DNA of 64,000 nucleotides from Mangrovactinospora gilvigrisea (lineage in GTDB: Bacteria > Actinomycetota > Actinomycetes > Streptomycetales > Streptomycetaceae), in assembly GCF_001879105.1 (NCBI RefSeq), contig NZ_MLCF01000007.1:1-64000 (forward strand), given 5' to 3'. The notes beneath the pieces are model-generated. The model was not told the DNA's origin. It saw nothing but the letters and a program-made list of their open reading frames with translations, and made no database searches. Position 1 is the stretch's first letter. Every line of letters starts with the position of its first letter. The position numbers and the translations under genes were made by a program. Of this stretch, positions 1 through 8,838 are shown in pieces.

Positions 1-303
1 GAGCAGCGGGACGGGCCCGGGGCCGCGACCGGCCGCCGAGCGCAGCGCGTGGAGCATGGCGAGGTCCTCGTCGACGACCGCGGCGGGGACGTCCGCGCGC
101 CCGATCCGCTCGTCGACGGTGCGCGCCCAGCAGCGCAGCACCTCGCCCTGGGCGGCCCGGGGCAGCACCAGTGGATCGTAGGAGCGGAGGCGGTCCAGCA
201 GCGGGGCCGCGGCGTCGAGATCGGCGGACCCGTCGGAGTCGAGCCTGCGGTCGATCTCGGCAACGAGATCCACCGCGGCGCGCGCGAGGTCGCTGGACGT
301 CAT
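1..303 (-). CDS. Hypothetical protein, N-terminal 101 residues (runs off the window)
   Basis: The ATG at 303 is preceded by a GAGGAGG ribosome site. The visible part reads MTSSDLARAAVDLVAEIDRR and continues as a helical, acidic, soluble-looking protein with no signal peptide or membrane segment. I do not recognise a family. It is separated from nusB by a strong terminator, so it has its own promoter. The AT-richer stretch at about 318-345 is the likely location. The C-terminus lies outside the window. Confidence 0.6.
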   Translation of the reverse strand, partial: MTSSDLARAAVDLVAEIDRRLDSDGSADLDAAAPLLDRLRSYDPLVLPRAAQGEVLRCWARTVDERIGRADVPAAVVDEDLAMLHALRSAAGRGPGPVPLL

Positions 304-390
304 GACGCCTCCTCAAACTGGACATAATGCAACATATCTGACGCCAGTGTGAGGGGATGATCCGATGAACGGGTGGCGGACACGCCGAAC

Positions 391-415
391 GCCCCGCCGG
401 GCAACCCGGCGGGGC
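391..415 (-). terminator. Intrinsic hairpin terminator downstream of nusB
   Basis: A perfect 11-bp inverted repeat (gccccgccggg / cccggcggggc) with a 3-nt loop lies 22 nt past the nusB stop. There is no clear U-tract, as is usual for Streptomyces hairpin terminators. It closes the efp-nusB transcript. Confidence 0.75.
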
Positions 416-437
416 GTACAGGTCAGGTGCGGAGCGG

Positions 438-848
438 CTACCTCAGCAGCGTCGGCTTGAGCGACTGCAGCTTGCCGAGCAGGCCGTTGACGAACCGCGG
501 CGACTCGTCCGTGGAGAACTCCTTGACGAGCTCCACGGCCTCGTCCAGCACCACCGCGTCCGGGACGTCGTCCTCCCAGAGCAGCTCGTAGGTGCCCAGC
601 CGCAGCACATTGCGGTCGACGCCGGGCATCCGGTCGAGGGTCCAGCCGGTGGAGTAGGTGGCCAGCAGCTCGTCGATGCGGGGCGCGTGCTTGGCCGCGC
701 CCTCCACCAGCTGCATGGTGTACTCGCCCACCGGCGGATCGCCGCGGCGCACCCAGTCCGCGAGGACGACCTGCGCGTTCTCACCGCGCTGGTCGGCCTC
801 GAAGAGGATCTGGAAGGCGCGCTTGCGGGCCTTGTTCCGAGCGGCCAC
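438..848 (-). CDS. nusB: Transcription antitermination factor NusB
   Basis: The protein has 136 residues, the usual NusB length, starting at GTG 848 (MAARNKARKRAFQILFEAD). NusB binds boxA RNA together with ribosomal protein S10 (NusE) and supports antitermination of rRNA transcription. The N-terminal basic RNA-binding helix (ARNKARKRAFQILFEADQRG), the RVDRNVLRLGTYELLW-type core (here GVDRNVLRLGTYELLWEDDV) and the C-terminal segment ending near FVNGLLGKL are all present. It lies 2 nt after efp and is very probably co-transcribed with it, an order that is conserved in actinomycetes. Confidence 0.95.
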   Translation of the reverse strand: MAARNKARKRAFQILFEADQRGENAQVVLADWVRRGDPPVGEYTMQLVEGAAKHAPRIDELLATYSTGWTLDRMPGVDRNVLRLGTYELLWEDDVPDAVVLDEAVELVKEFSTDESPRFVNGLLGKLQSLKPTLLR

Positions 849-850
849 GA

Positions 851-1417
851 TCAGCCGTTCACTCGGCCGAGGTACTCACCGCTGCGGGTGTCGACCTTGA
901 TCTTCTCGCCGGAGGTGATGAAGAGCGGGACCTGGATCTCGTAGCCGGTCTCCAGCTTGGCCGGCTTGCTGCCGCCGGTGGAGCGGTCGCCCTGGACGCC
1001 GGGCTCGGTGTACTCGATCACCAGCTCGACGGAGGCCGGCAGCTCGACGTAGAGCGGGTTGTTCTCGTGGATGGCCACCACGGCCTCCTGCCCCTCGAGC
1101 AGGTAGTTCGCGGAGTCGCCGACGGTGGTGGGGTTGATCGGCAGCTGCTCGTACGTCTCGGTGTCCATGAAGACGAAGTCGGCGCCGTCCTTGTACGAGA
1201 ACTGCATCCCGCGCTTGTCGACGGTCGCGGTCTCCACCTTGACGCCGGCGTTGAAGGTCTTGTCGACGACCTTCCCCGAGAGCACGTTCTTCAGCTTGGT
1301 CCGCACGAAGGCGCCGCCCTTGCCGGGCTTGACGTGCTGGAACTCGACGACGGTCCAGAGCTGGTTGCCGTCGAGCTTGAGCACGAGGCCGTTCTTGAGG
1401 TCGTTCGTGGTCGCCAC
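851..1417 (-). CDS. efp: Translation elongation factor P
   Basis: The protein has 188 residues with a GTG start at 1417 ([18 protein letters not shown]). EF-P relieves ribosome stalling at polyproline stretches. The N-terminal KOW-like domain carries the loop [15 protein letters not shown], where Lys is the modified or functional tip residue (GKGGA). The OB domains follow, with the family C-terminal segment [14 protein letters not shown]. It sits 53 nt after the M24 peptidase-like gene and 2 nt before nusB. The order peptidase-efp-nusB is the standard actinobacterial arrangement. Confidence 0.96.
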   Translation of the reverse strand: MATTNDLKNGLVLKLDGNQLWTVVEFQHVKPGKGGAFVRTKLKNVLSGKVVDKTFNAGVKVETATVDKRGMQFSYKDGADFVFMDTETYEQLPINPTTVGDSANYLLEGQEAVVAIHENNPLYVELPASVELVIEYTEPGVQGDRSTGGSKPAKLETGYEIQVPLFITSGEKIKVDTRSGEYLGRVNG

Positions 1418-1470
1418 GGTCGCTGAGTCTCCCGGAATGCGCGGTTATGGGGACCGCGGAGTGCGCGCGT

Positions 1471-2538
1471 TCAGAGCGCGAGCAGCTCCTTGGTCGTGAT
1501 GGTCAGTAGCTCCGGCCCGCCGTCCGCCTCGGGGCGGACCACGAGCGTGTCCTCGAGCCGGACTCCGCCGCGCCCAGGGAGGCGGGCTCCCAGGCCGACG
1601 GTCACCGGCACACGAGCGTCCAGTTTACCCATGCTCGCGGGGTCGATCCGCGGCTCCTCCCCCATCTGCAGCCCGATCCCCCCGCCCAGCGTCTCCGCGC
1701 CGTCCCGCTCGTACCCCTCGGGGCCCTCCGGGAAGGCCCCGGCCGCGGCCGCCACCTCGGTGACCGCGGCGCCGGGGCGGAGCGCCTCGCGGACCGCCCG
1801 CTGGGCGGCGAAGACCCTGCCGTGCAGCTCGATCTGCCAGGGCGCGGGGACCGCGCCGACGGCGAAGGTGCGGGCCGTGCTGGAGCGGTAGCCGGCGTGC
1901 ACGGCGCCGAGCGCGACCGTGAGGAAGTCGCCCTCGGCGACGCGGCGTTCGCCGGGACGGTGCCGGGGCAGGCCGGAGTTGGGGCCGGTGCCGACCGAGA
2001 CGGGGAAGGCGGTGGCCTCCGCGCCGTGGTCGATCATGCGGCGCTCCAGCTCCAGGGCGAGATGGCGCTCGGTGCGGCCGACGATGATCGACTCCAGGAG
2101 CTCGCCGAGGGCGCTGTCGGCGATCTCGGCGGCGGTGCGCAGGGCGGCGAGCTCGCCGTCGTCCTTGACCAGGCGCAGCTGCTCGACGGCGCGGTCCAGG
2201 TCGACCAGGCGGCGGCCGGGCAGCGCGGCGGCGAGGGCGCGGTGCCGCTCCACGGTGAGGACGTGCTCCTCGACGGCCACCACGGCGGCGCCGTCGGGGA
2301 GTTGGCCGGCGGCGCGGGGCAGCGAGTCCAGCACGGTGGCGGCGGAGTCGTCGCCGGTGAGCAGCAGGGCGGCGCCGGGGGCGGCCGGGGCGCCGGAGAG
2401 GTAGCGGACGGCGGTGGGGTCGGTGACCAGCGCGGCGTCCGCGCCGAGGGCGGCGAGGCGGGCGCGGAGGCGGTCGCAGCGCTCGGGGGCGGCGCTGCGC
2501 ACCCCCGCCTTTTCGGACATATCAGACACGACGGACAT
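1471..2538 (-). CDS. Degenerate M24-family (Xaa-Pro peptidase-like) protein
   Basis: The 355-residue protein has the creatinase N-domain and the pita-bread C-domain of PepP/PepQ aminopeptidases. However, most residues that should bind the metal pair are changed: the first Asp position is Ala209 (TVALGAV), the second is Ser220 (YRSSTART), the His of the GHGIGL motif is Gly286 (LGGGIGL), and the Glu of EPG is Gly315 (VTVGLGA). Only Glu329 (VRLEDT) remains. It probably lacks peptidase activity and may be a binding or regulatory homologue. The start at ATG 2538 follows TACCCT by 6 nt, so the transcript is probably leaderless; Met7 is an alternative. The conserved position upstream of efp supports orthology to the streptomycete 'aminopeptidase' there. 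Confidence 0.85.
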   Translation of the reverse strand: MSVVSDMSEKAGVRSAAPERCDRLRARLAALGADAALVTDPTAVRYLSGAPAAPGAALLLTGDDSAATVLDSLPRAAGQLPDGAAVVAVEEHVLTVERHRALAAALPGRRLVDLDRAVEQLRLVKDDGELAALRTAAEIADSALGELLESIIVGRTERHLALELERRMIDHGAEATAFPVSVGTGPNSGLPRHRPGERRVAEGDFLTVALGAVHAGYRSSTARTFAVGAVPAPWQIELHGRVFAAQRAVREALRPGAAVTEVAAAAGAFPEGPEGYERDGAETLGGGIGLQMGEEPRIDPASMGKLDARVPVTVGLGARLPGRGGVRLEDTLVVRPEADGGPELLTITTKELLAL

Positions 2539-2630
2539 GCTGCGAGGGTAGGCCGCGCCGCCGGGCCGAGCCGGACACGCCGCGCCGGGCCGCCGCCCCG
2601 CTTCGGCCGTCCGCCTTCAGCCGGCCCGCT

Positions 2631-3332
2631 TCAGCCGCCGGGCGTCAGCGCCTGGGCGATGACCTGGTCGAGCAGGTGCGCGGTGGTCGGCACATCCAGG
2701 CCGGAGTTGTCGATGATGGGCAGGCCGGAGCCGTACCAGCCCGCCATCCGGGCGTGGATCTGCGCCACCTGCTCGTCCGGCAGCCGCCGGTTCCCGCTGC
2801 GCCGCGCGTTGCGGGCCAGCACCACGTCCAGCCCCGGCAGCAGCACCACCGGCACCAGCGCCGGGCCGACGTGCCGCTTCCAGCCGCCGAGCCCGACCGC
2901 GGGCTGATCGGGGAAGACCGCGTCGTCGATGATGCAGGAGATGCCGTTGGCCAGGAAGTGCCGCGCGGAGAACCCGCAGGTGCGGCGGGCCAGCCGGTAC
3001 TGCGCCTCGGAGTGCTCGTTCCAGCCCGACTGCGGGTCGGCGAATCCGGCCCGCACCCACTCGCGGACGTCGTCGAGGCTGATGTGCGCGGTCTGGGTGG
3101 CCTGCCGGTCTGCCCAGAAGCGCGCCACCGTGGTCTTGCCGGCCCCGGCCGGGCCGATCAGCAGCACCGCGATGGGCGCGGTGGAGGGCGGCACGCTGCG
3201 GCGGGCCGGCCGCGGCGCGGGCACGTACGGCGCGGGGGCGCCCGGCCCGGACGGCGGCGGGGCCGGGGCCGGGGCCGGGGGCGCCGCCGGACGCGGTGGC
3301 TGCAGGACGAACTCCTCGTCCGCACGGTCCAT
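2631..3332 (-). CDS. P-loop ATP-binding protein (small kinase-like ATPase) with Pro-rich N-terminus
   Basis: The 233-residue protein starts at ATG 3332 (MDRADEEFVLQ), with GGGGAG about 10 nt upstream. Residues 10 to about 45 are a Pro/Ala-rich disordered tail. The Walker A motif GPAGAGKTT follows near residue 57, then SLDDVREWVRAG and the lid-type segment ARNARRSGNRRLPDEQVAQI near the end, which resemble zeta-toxin/adenylate-kinase-like small kinases. The substrate is unknown. It is divergently transcribed from the LOG-family gene. The catalytic class is family-level inference only. Confidence 0.75.
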   Translation of the reverse strand: MDRADEEFVLQPPRPAAPPAPAPAPPPSGPGAPAPYVPAPRPARRSVPPSTAPIAVLLIGPAGAGKTTVARFWADRQATQTAHISLDDVREWVRAGFADPQSGWNEHSEAQYRLARRTCGFSARHFLANGISCIIDDAVFPDQPAVGLGGWKRHVGPALVPVVLLPGLDVVLARNARRSGNRRLPDEQVAQIHARMAGWYGSGLPIIDNSGLDVPTTAHLLDQVIAQALTPGG

Positions 3333-3358
3333 CTCGCGGTACTCCCCTTCGCCACCCG

Positions 3359-3390
3359 TTCGATCGAAGTGAACCGTACCCGGTACCGGG
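3359..3390. promoter_or_regulatory. Two short palindromes in the divergent promoter region
   Basis: The 148-nt gap between the divergent ATPase and LOG genes contains ttcgatcgaa (3359-3368) and cccggtaccggg (3379-3390), both perfect palindromes. Either could be an operator shared by the two genes. No known regulator consensus was recognised. Confidence 0.35.
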
Positions 3391-3480
3391 CCCCTGCGGC
3401 GGCATCGGGTGTCGGCACAATGGACGGGGCCGACCGGCGGACCGCCGGCCGGCGCGTCGCACGAATGTGGAGGTGCAGCG

Positions 3481-4038
3481 GTGCGTGTCGCCGTGTTCAC
3501 GGGCTCGTCGTTCGGTTCGTCCCCGGCGTTCGCCCGGGCCGCCGAGGAGCTGGGCCGGGGTCTGGCCGAGGCCGGAATGGGGATCGTCTACGGCGGCGGG
3601 CACGTCGGCCTGATGGGCGCGGTCGCGGATGCCGCGCTGGCGGCGGGCGGCGAGGTGAGCGGCGTCATCCCGCGCGCGCTCGCCGAGCGGGAGCTGCAGC
3701 ACGAGGGCCTGACGAGGCTGCGGATCGTGGAGACGATGCACGAGCGGAAGGCCGCGATGGCCGCCGAGGCGGACGCCTTCGTGGCGCTGCCGGGCGGCGC
3801 CGGCACCCTGGAGGAGCTCTTCGAGGCGTGGACCTGGCAGCACCTGGGCTACCACGCCAAGCCGGTGGTGCTCTACGACGTCGACGGGTTCTGGCAGCCG
3901 CTGCGGGCGATGGTCTCCGGGATGGTCGAGAGCGGTTTCATCCGGGCGGAGTTCCGCGACACCCTGCCGACGGCCGGCTCCGTCGCGGAGCTGCTGGGGC
4001 TGCTGAAGGACTGGCGGGCGCCGGGCGGCAAGTGGTGA
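3481..4038 (+). CDS. LOG family protein (TIGR00730-type, cytokinin phosphoribohydrolase-like)
   Basis: The 185-residue protein starts at GTG 3481 (MRVAVFTGSSFGSSPAFARA), with GGAGGT upstream. Enzymes of this family cleave nucleoside 5'-monophosphates to base and ribose 5-phosphate, as in cytokinin activation. The Rossmann fold shows GIVYGGGHVGLMG near residue 37 and the defining PGGXGTXXE motif as PGGAGTLEE near residue 100, so the active site looks intact. The stop overlaps the start of the NUDIX gene (GTGA), so the two are probably translated from one message. Confidence 0.92.
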   Translation: MRVAVFTGSSFGSSPAFARAAEELGRGLAEAGMGIVYGGGHVGLMGAVADAALAAGGEVSGVIPRALAERELQHEGLTRLRIVETMHERKAAMAAEADAFVALPGGAGTLEELFEAWTWQHLGYHAKPVVLYDVDGFWQPLRAMVSGMVESGFIRAEFRDTLPTAGSVAELLGLLKDWRAPGGKW

Positions 4039-4481
4039 CGGCGGCGAACGGCCCGACCGAGCCCGTCGGCAGGGCGAACGGGCAGGTCAGGACCGCGAAC
4101 TGGCTGTGCGTCAGGGACGGCCGGCTGCTCCATGTGCGCACCCGCGGGCGGGACGCGTTCTATCTGCCCGGCGGCAAGATCGACCCGGGCGAGAGCGCGG
4201 AGCTGGCGGTGCGCCGGGAGATCCGCGAGGAGCTGGGGCTGGAGCTGGACCCGGGCTCGCTGCGGCGGCTGCTGGTGCTCACCGCGCCCGCGCACGGCCG
4301 TCCGGGGACCGAGGTGCACATGACGCTCTTCGCCGGCGAGCCGGCGGCCGGCTCGGACGAGCCGCGGCCGCAGCGCGAGATCGAGGAGCTGTGCTGGGTC
4401 GATCCGGCGGACCCGCCGGAGTGCGCGCCCGCCTCACGACGCGTGCTGGCCGGGCTGGCCGCCGGCGAGCTACCGCTCTGA
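4035..4481 (+). CDS. NUDIX hydrolase
   Basis: The 148-residue protein overlaps the LOG gene by GTGA (GTG at 4032 is an alternative start). The NUDIX box is complete: GKIDPGESAELAVRREIREE followed by LGL fits G-x5-E-x7-REUXEEXGU exactly. It hydrolyses a nucleoside diphosphate linked to another group; the substrate cannot be read from the sequence. Coupling to a nucleotide-cleaving LOG enzyme suggests a shared nucleotide clean-up role, which is an inference. Confidence 0.9.
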   Translation: MTAANGPTEPVGRANGQVRTANWLCVRDGRLLHVRTRGRDAFYLPGGKIDPGESAELAVRREIREELGLELDPGSLRRLLVLTAPAHGRPGTEVHMTLFAGEPAAGSDEPRPQREIEELCWVDPADPPECAPASRRVLAGLAAGELPL

Positions 4482-4592
4482 GCTGGGGCGACGCAAGTTA
4501 TCCACAGGTTGCGCGGCGGCCCTCTGGCATCTGGCCGGAACCGGCCTACTCTCTGAAGTGCCCGCAGAGTGCGGGCCCGAAGGGGGTTGGGC

Positions 4593-5081
4593 ATGGCCGG
4601 GGAGCACGACCGCAAGCAGGACGGGCAGCAGGGCGGGCAGCGGGCCGACTGCGAGGCGTCGGTGGAGATCGACGCCCCGGCGGCGACGGTCTGGCGGGTG
4701 CTGACGCAGGTGGAGCACGCCCCGGAGTGGACGCCGTCGATGCGCAGCGTCCGCCGCGAGGACGCCGACGCGCCGCTGGCGGTGGGCAGTTCGGCGCGGG
4801 TCAAGCAGCCGCGGCTGCCGGCGGCGGTGTGGCGGGTGACGGAGCTCGACGAGGGCCACGCGTTCACCTGGGAGAGCCGCGCCGGCGGGGTGGTGACGGT
4901 GGCGGGCCACGAGATCTCCGCGAAGGAGCCGGCGGGCCCCGTGGTGGTCCGGCTGACGATCCGCCAGTCCGGGCCGCTCGCCGGGGCCGCGCGGTTGTTC
5001 TACGGGCCGATGATCCAGCGCTACATAACCGCGGAGGCGGCCGGCCTCAAGGCCCGCTGCGAGGCGGACACGCCCCGCTAG
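4593..5081 (+). CDS. SRPBCC (polyketide cyclase/dehydrase-like) family protein
   Basis: The 162-residue protein starts at ATG 4593, with AGGGGG 6 nt upstream. The helix-grip fold is recognisable from ASVEIDAPAATVWRVLTQVE at the N-terminus, then EWTPSMRSV and the long C-terminal helix after LFYGPMIQRYITAEAAGLKA. Such proteins bind hydrophobic ligands; the ligand is unknown. The 111-nt leader contains the palindrome ggccggaaccggcc (4533-4546) just before a TACTCT -10-like hexamer, and a small hairpin (4560-4576) just before the ribosome site, so expression may be controlled. Confidence 0.82.
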   Translation: MAGEHDRKQDGQQGGQRADCEASVEIDAPAATVWRVLTQVEHAPEWTPSMRSVRREDADAPLAVGSSARVKQPRLPAAVWRVTELDEGHAFTWESRAGGVVTVAGHEISAKEPAGPVVVRLTIRQSGPLAGAARLFYGPMIQRYITAEAAGLKARCEADTPR

Positions 5082-5114
5082 GGGCGCGTCCGCCGAGAGG
5101 CCGGCCCGCTCGGA

Positions 5115-7043
5115 TCAGGGCGCGAAGCGGACGTCGACGTCCGACGCCAGCACGTAGGCGACCCGGTGGCCGAGCTGGATCTGCAGGTACTTCGTCGTGC
5201 CGACGACGTCGGTGCGGTCGCCGGGCGCGGTGCCGTCGATGGTGACGGAGCGGTAGTAGTCCGTCGGCACCGCCCCGCCCAGCGCATAGCGCTGGCCCGC
5301 CTTGACGGTGTACTGCGAGTACGCGGAGACCGCCTGCACCGGGATGTCAGACGGGTACGCCGACGCCTCGGGGTAGGCCCGGCCGTAGACGGGGATGGAG
5401 GCGAGGCCCGCCTTCGGGGTGATGTAGGCGCCGCGCGCCGGGCGGATCACCGGGGCGCCGGCCGGGTTCTTGAACCACACCTCGGAGCCGTCCCACCAGA
5501 TGGCCGTCCAGTCGCCCTGCCGTGCCGCGACGGCGAAGACCTGGCCGCTGCTGGCCTTGTCGCCCCAGTCGTTGGCGCACTGGGTGCCGGTGCCGGAGCT
5601 GTGCAGCCCGGGGTCGGCGAAGAGCGGCGCGGTGTCGCTGGGGGCGGTGTACAGCGGGACGAAGCTGGAGGCCTGGGCCGGCTGCGGGGCGTTGCCGTTC
5701 TCGCAGTCCAGCGTCACCTGGAGGTTGCGGGCGAAGTCCGGGTTGATGGTGACGAGCGGGCCGTTGGCGGGGCCGTGCGAGGGCAGCGGCGCGCCGGCGA
5801 GCTTCATGAAGTGCGCCCAGTCCCAGTACGGTCCCGGGTCCCAGTGCATGCCGGCCACGGAGGAGGAGGTGGGCCCGGGGACGTTGTCGTGGCCGATGAT
5901 GTGCTGGCGGTCCAGCGGCACGCGGTACTTGGCGGCCAGGTAGTGCACCAGCCGGGAGGTGGAGCGGTACATCTCCTCGGTGAACCAGGAGGCGCCCTGG
6001 ACGGCGTAGCCCTCCTGCTCGATGCCGACGGAGTGCATGTTGGTGTACCAGTTGCCGGCCTGCCAGGCGACGTCCTTGGTGGGCACCATCTGCGTCACCA
6101 GGCCGTCGCCGGAGCGGACGACGTAGTGCGCGGAGACGTAGGAGGCCGGGTTGGTGAAGGTGCCGAGGGTGTTGTCGTAGCTCTCCTCGGTGTCGTGCAG
6201 GACGATCTGGGTGACCTTCATGCCGTGCGGCCGGTCGGCGATGTCGTAGTCGCCGTAGGAGGTCGGGTCGGTGGGGTCGTTGAGGGCGTAGGCGGCCGGG
6301 ACGTAGTTGCAGTCCAGGTTGGCCGGGCACTCGGGCTTGAGGGTGCTGGTGGCCGGGCCGGCGAGGCCCAGGGCGCTCAGGCCGGCGGTGTCCGCCTTCG
6401 CGGCGGGCTGGGCGCCGAGGGCGACGCTGCCGCCGTTCGGGAGGGTGTTGGCGGCGCCGCTGCGCAGCACGTTCCAGGCGTCGTCGGCGAAGGCCTTGGC
6501 GCCGGCGGTGGTGGCGGAGCCGGAGTACTTGGCGACGGCCGGGTACCAGGCGGCGAGCGTCGTCGGCAGGCTGCCGTGGCCGAGGGCGCGGGCGTAGGAG
6601 GCGAGCAGGGCCGCGCCGCCGTCGATGTTGCTGTCCGGGTCGGTGCGCAGCCGGGTGGCGGAGGCTCCGGTGAGGCGGGCGGCCGCGGCCAGGGTGTGGG
6701 TGCCCGGGGCGTCGGCCTTGGCGCCCGGCACCTGGGTGAGGCCCAGCGGGCCGTAGGCGCCGGATGTGCTCGGCTTGCCGCCGTGGTCGACCCAGCGGGA
6801 CTCCAGGTAGCCGACGGCCAGCAGCACGCTCTCGGGCACGTGGTGGCGGGCGGCCGCCGCGGCGTAGGCGGCCTGGGTCCCGCCGGACGCGCGGGCGGAC
6901 GCGCCGGCGGCGGCCGGTGCGCTGCCCGACGCGGACGCGGTGCCGGGGGCGAGGAGCGCCGCCGCGAGACCGCCGCAGGCCAGGACGGCTGCGGCGGCGG
7001 TGCGGCGTGCTGTGCTGCGGCGAGACGTGGGGAAGCTCGGCAT
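5115..7043 (-). CDS. Secreted N-acetylmuramoyl-L-alanine amidase, multidomain
   Basis: The 642-residue protein starts at ATG 7043 with GAGG 5 nt upstream. A signal peptide (basic start, then AAAAVLACGGLAAALLAPGT, cleavage after ASA) directs export. Residues about 60-170 resemble a lysozyme-like/transglycosylase module (RHHVPESVLLAVGYLESRW). Residues about 255-410 are an amidase_2/PGRP zinc domain with ligands in VLHDTEE and GMHWDPG, plus GHDNVPG. The C-terminal part looks like an SH3-type wall-binding region (FVPLYTAPSDTAPLF, WTAIWWDGSEVWFKNP). It cleaves the amide bond between MurNAc and the stem peptide. A DasR-like operator lies 136 nt upstream, suggesting control by aminosugar availability. 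It is monocistronic. Confidence 0.9.
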   Translation of the reverse strand: MPSFPTSRRSTARRTAAAAVLACGGLAAALLAPGTASASGSAPAAAGASARASGGTQAAYAAAAARHHVPESVLLAVGYLESRWVDHGGKPSTSGAYGPLGLTQVPGAKADAPGTHTLAAAARLTGASATRLRTDPDSNIDGGAALLASYARALGHGSLPTTLAAWYPAVAKYSGSATTAGAKAFADDAWNVLRSGAANTLPNGGSVALGAQPAAKADTAGLSALGLAGPATSTLKPECPANLDCNYVPAAYALNDPTDPTSYGDYDIADRPHGMKVTQIVLHDTEESYDNTLGTFTNPASYVSAHYVVRSGDGLVTQMVPTKDVAWQAGNWYTNMHSVGIEQEGYAVQGASWFTEEMYRSTSRLVHYLAAKYRVPLDRQHIIGHDNVPGPTSSSVAGMHWDPGPYWDWAHFMKLAGAPLPSHGPANGPLVTINPDFARNLQVTLDCENGNAPQPAQASSFVPLYTAPSDTAPLFADPGLHSSGTGTQCANDWGDKASSGQVFAVAARQGDWTAIWWDGSEVWFKNPAGAPVIRPARGAYITPKAGLASIPVYGRAYPEASAYPSDIPVQAVSAYSQYTVKAGQRYALGGAVPTDYYRSVTIDGTAPGDRTDVVGTTKYLQIQLGHRVAYVLASDVDVRFAP

Positions 7044-7178
7044 GGGCGCCTCTGTGGTTGTGTTGAGTTGTCGAGTCGTCAGCCGCCCCCCTCGGGAGGG
7101 GAGTTGACCGGCGTGACGGTGGCACCACAGACGTTCGCCCTCACCACAGGCGCATGTCAATCACCCATGCGACCCATG

Positions 7179-7194
7179 ATTGGTCCAGACCACT
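7179..7194. promoter_or_regulatory. DasR-responsive element (dre)-like operator upstream of the amidase gene
   Basis: The sequence attggtccagaccact matches the palindromic DasR consensus agtggtctagaccact at 14 of 16 positions. DasR is the GntR-family repressor of N-acetylglucosamine and chitin genes in streptomycetes. The site lies between the aroB stop and the amidase start, 136 nt before the amidase ATG, in its promoter region. Confidence 0.6.
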
Positions 7195-7213
7195 GATGTC
7201 GAGGCGGCGGGTG

Positions 7214-8320
7214 CTACTCCGCGACCTCGCCGTAGGCGGCGAAGAGCATCGCCTGGTCCGGCCCCTCCAGCACGGTGGGCTTCGCCAGGCCGTCCAGGAC
7301 GATGAAGCGCAGCAGGTCGCCGCGGGTCTTCTTGTCGACCTTCATCGTCTCCAGCAGTCGCGGCCACTGGTCGCCGCGGTACGTCAGCGGCAGGCCCACC
7401 GAGGCGAGCACCGCGCGGTGCCGGTCGGCCGTCGCGTCGTCCAGGCGGCCGGCGAGGCGCCCCAGTTCGGCGGCGAAGACCATGCCGACGCTGACCGCCG
7501 CGCCGTGCCGCCACTGGAAGCGCTCGTTCTTCTCGATCGCATGGCCCAGCGTGTGCCCGTAGTTGAGGATCTCCCGGCGGCCGGCCTCCTTGAGGTCGCC
7601 CGACACCACGTCGGCCTTCACCCGGATCGCGCGCTCCACCAGCTCCGCGGTGTGCGGCCCGTCCGGCGTGCGGGCGGCCTCCGGGTCCTCCTCGATCAGC
7701 TCCAGGATCCGCGGGTCGGCGATGAACCCGGCCTTGATGATCTCGGCGAGGCCGGCGACGTAGTCGTGGCGGGGCAGCGCCGCCAGCGCGTCCAGGTCGC
7801 ACAGCACCCCGGCCGGCGGGTGGAAGGCGCCGACCAGGTTCTTGCCCTCCTCGGTGTTGATGCCGGTCTTGCCGCCCACCGCGGCGTCCACCATGCCCAG
7901 CAGCGTGGTGGAGACGGCCACCCAGCGCACCCCGCGCAGCCAGGTGGCGGCGACGAAGCCGGCCACGTCGGTGGCCGTGCCGCCGCCCAGGCCGACGATC
8001 ACGTCGGAGCGGGTGAAGCCGGACTGCCCCAGCGCCCGCCAGCAGTACTGCGCGACGGCCGCGGTCTTGGCCTCCTCCGCGTTGGGCAACTGCACGAGGA
8101 TGGCCTCGTAGCCCTGCTCGGCGAGGTCGTCGCGCACCTGGTCGCCGCTGGCCGCCAGCGCCTCGGGCACCAGCACGGCCACCCGGCGGGCGGCCGTGCC
8201 GATCATCCCCGGCAGCTCGCCCAGCAGCCCGCGGCCCACCAGCACGTCGTAGGCCTCGGTGCCGTCCGTCGCCCCGACGGTGATGCGCACGGGCTCGGCC
8301 GCGGTCCGGTCGTTCGTCAT
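7214..8320 (-). CDS. aroB: 3-dehydroquinate synthase
   Basis: The 368-residue protein (ATG 8320) performs the second shikimate-pathway step, converting DAHP to 3-dehydroquinate using NAD and a divalent metal. Seen: [20 protein letters not shown] (NAD-binding glycine motif), [20 protein letters not shown] (substrate-binding Lys), and the metal-binding HTLGHAIEK with Glu earlier in [10 protein letters not shown]. The start overlaps the end of aroK (ATGA), so aroC-aroK-aroB form one translationally coupled unit. Confidence 0.97.
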   Translation of the reverse strand: MTNDRTAAEPVRITVGATDGTEAYDVLVGRGLLGELPGMIGTAARRVAVLVPEALAASGDQVRDDLAEQGYEAILVQLPNAEEAKTAAVAQYCWRALGQSGFTRSDVIVGLGGGTATDVAGFVAATWLRGVRWVAVSTTLLGMVDAAVGGKTGINTEEGKNLVGAFHPPAGVLCDLDALAALPRHDYVAGLAEIIKAGFIADPRILELIEEDPEAARTPDGPHTAELVERAIRVKADVVSGDLKEAGRREILNYGHTLGHAIEKNERFQWRHGAAVSVGMVFAAELGRLAGRLDDATADRHRAVLASVGLPLTYRGDQWPRLLETMKVDKKTRGDLLRFIVLDGLAKPTVLEGPDQAMLFAAYGEVAE

Positions 8321-8838
8321 GCCTCTTCCAGCTCCAGCTCGTTGGCGATCTCGTCGGCGATGTCCTCGGGCGCGCGGTCGTCGGTGAGCACCACCACGCG
8401 CGCCACCGCGGTGTAGACGGGGCGGCGCTCCTCCATCAGCTGCCGCCAGCGCTGCCGCGGATTGCCCAGCAGCAGCGGGCGCGGCGCGTCCAGGCCCACC
8501 CGCTTGACGGCCGCCTGGACGCCCACGTCCAGGAAGACCACCGGACGGCCGGCGAGCCGCTCGACCGTGCCGGGGTGGGTGAGCGAACCGCCGCCCAGCG
8601 CCAGCACCCCGTCGTGCTCCTCCAGCGCGCGCACCACGGCGGCGTGCTCCAGCTCGCGGAAGGCCGGCTCACCGTCCTCCACGAAGATGTCGGAGATCTC
8701 GCGGCCCGCCGCCGCCACGATGTCGGCGTCGGTGTCGCGATGGGAGACGCCCAGCCGGGCGGCGAGCGCCTCCCCGACCGTGGTCTTGCCCGCCCCCGGC
8801 GGGCCGACCAGCACCACCAGCGGCCCCGAAGTCCCCAT
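8317..8838 (-). CDS. aroK: Shikimate kinase
   Basis: The 173-residue protein (ATG 8838) phosphorylates shikimate with ATP. The P-loop GPPGAGKTT (Lys18), the shikimate-binding DTDAD segment (Asp35/Asp37), the GGGS motif in [10 protein letters not shown], and the Arg-rich lid near RRPVYTAVA are present. Length and domain order are standard. It overlaps aroC upstream and aroB downstream by ATGA junctions. Confidence 0.97.
   Translation of the reverse strand: MGTSGPLVVLVGPPGAGKTTVGEALAARLGVSHRDTDADIVAAAGREISDIFVEDGEPAFRELEHAAVVRALEEHDGVLALGGGSLTHPGTVERLAGRPVVFLDVGVQAAVKRVGLDAPRPLLLGNPRQRWRQLMEERRPVYTAVARVVVLTDDRAPEDIADEIANELELEEA

Noticed and set aside
4498-4506. ttatccaca, a perfect DnaA-box sequence upstream of the SRPBCC gene
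   Set aside because: It is a single box with no cluster of further boxes and no dnaA or dnaN nearby, so it does not support an origin; a chance or regulatory site is more likely.
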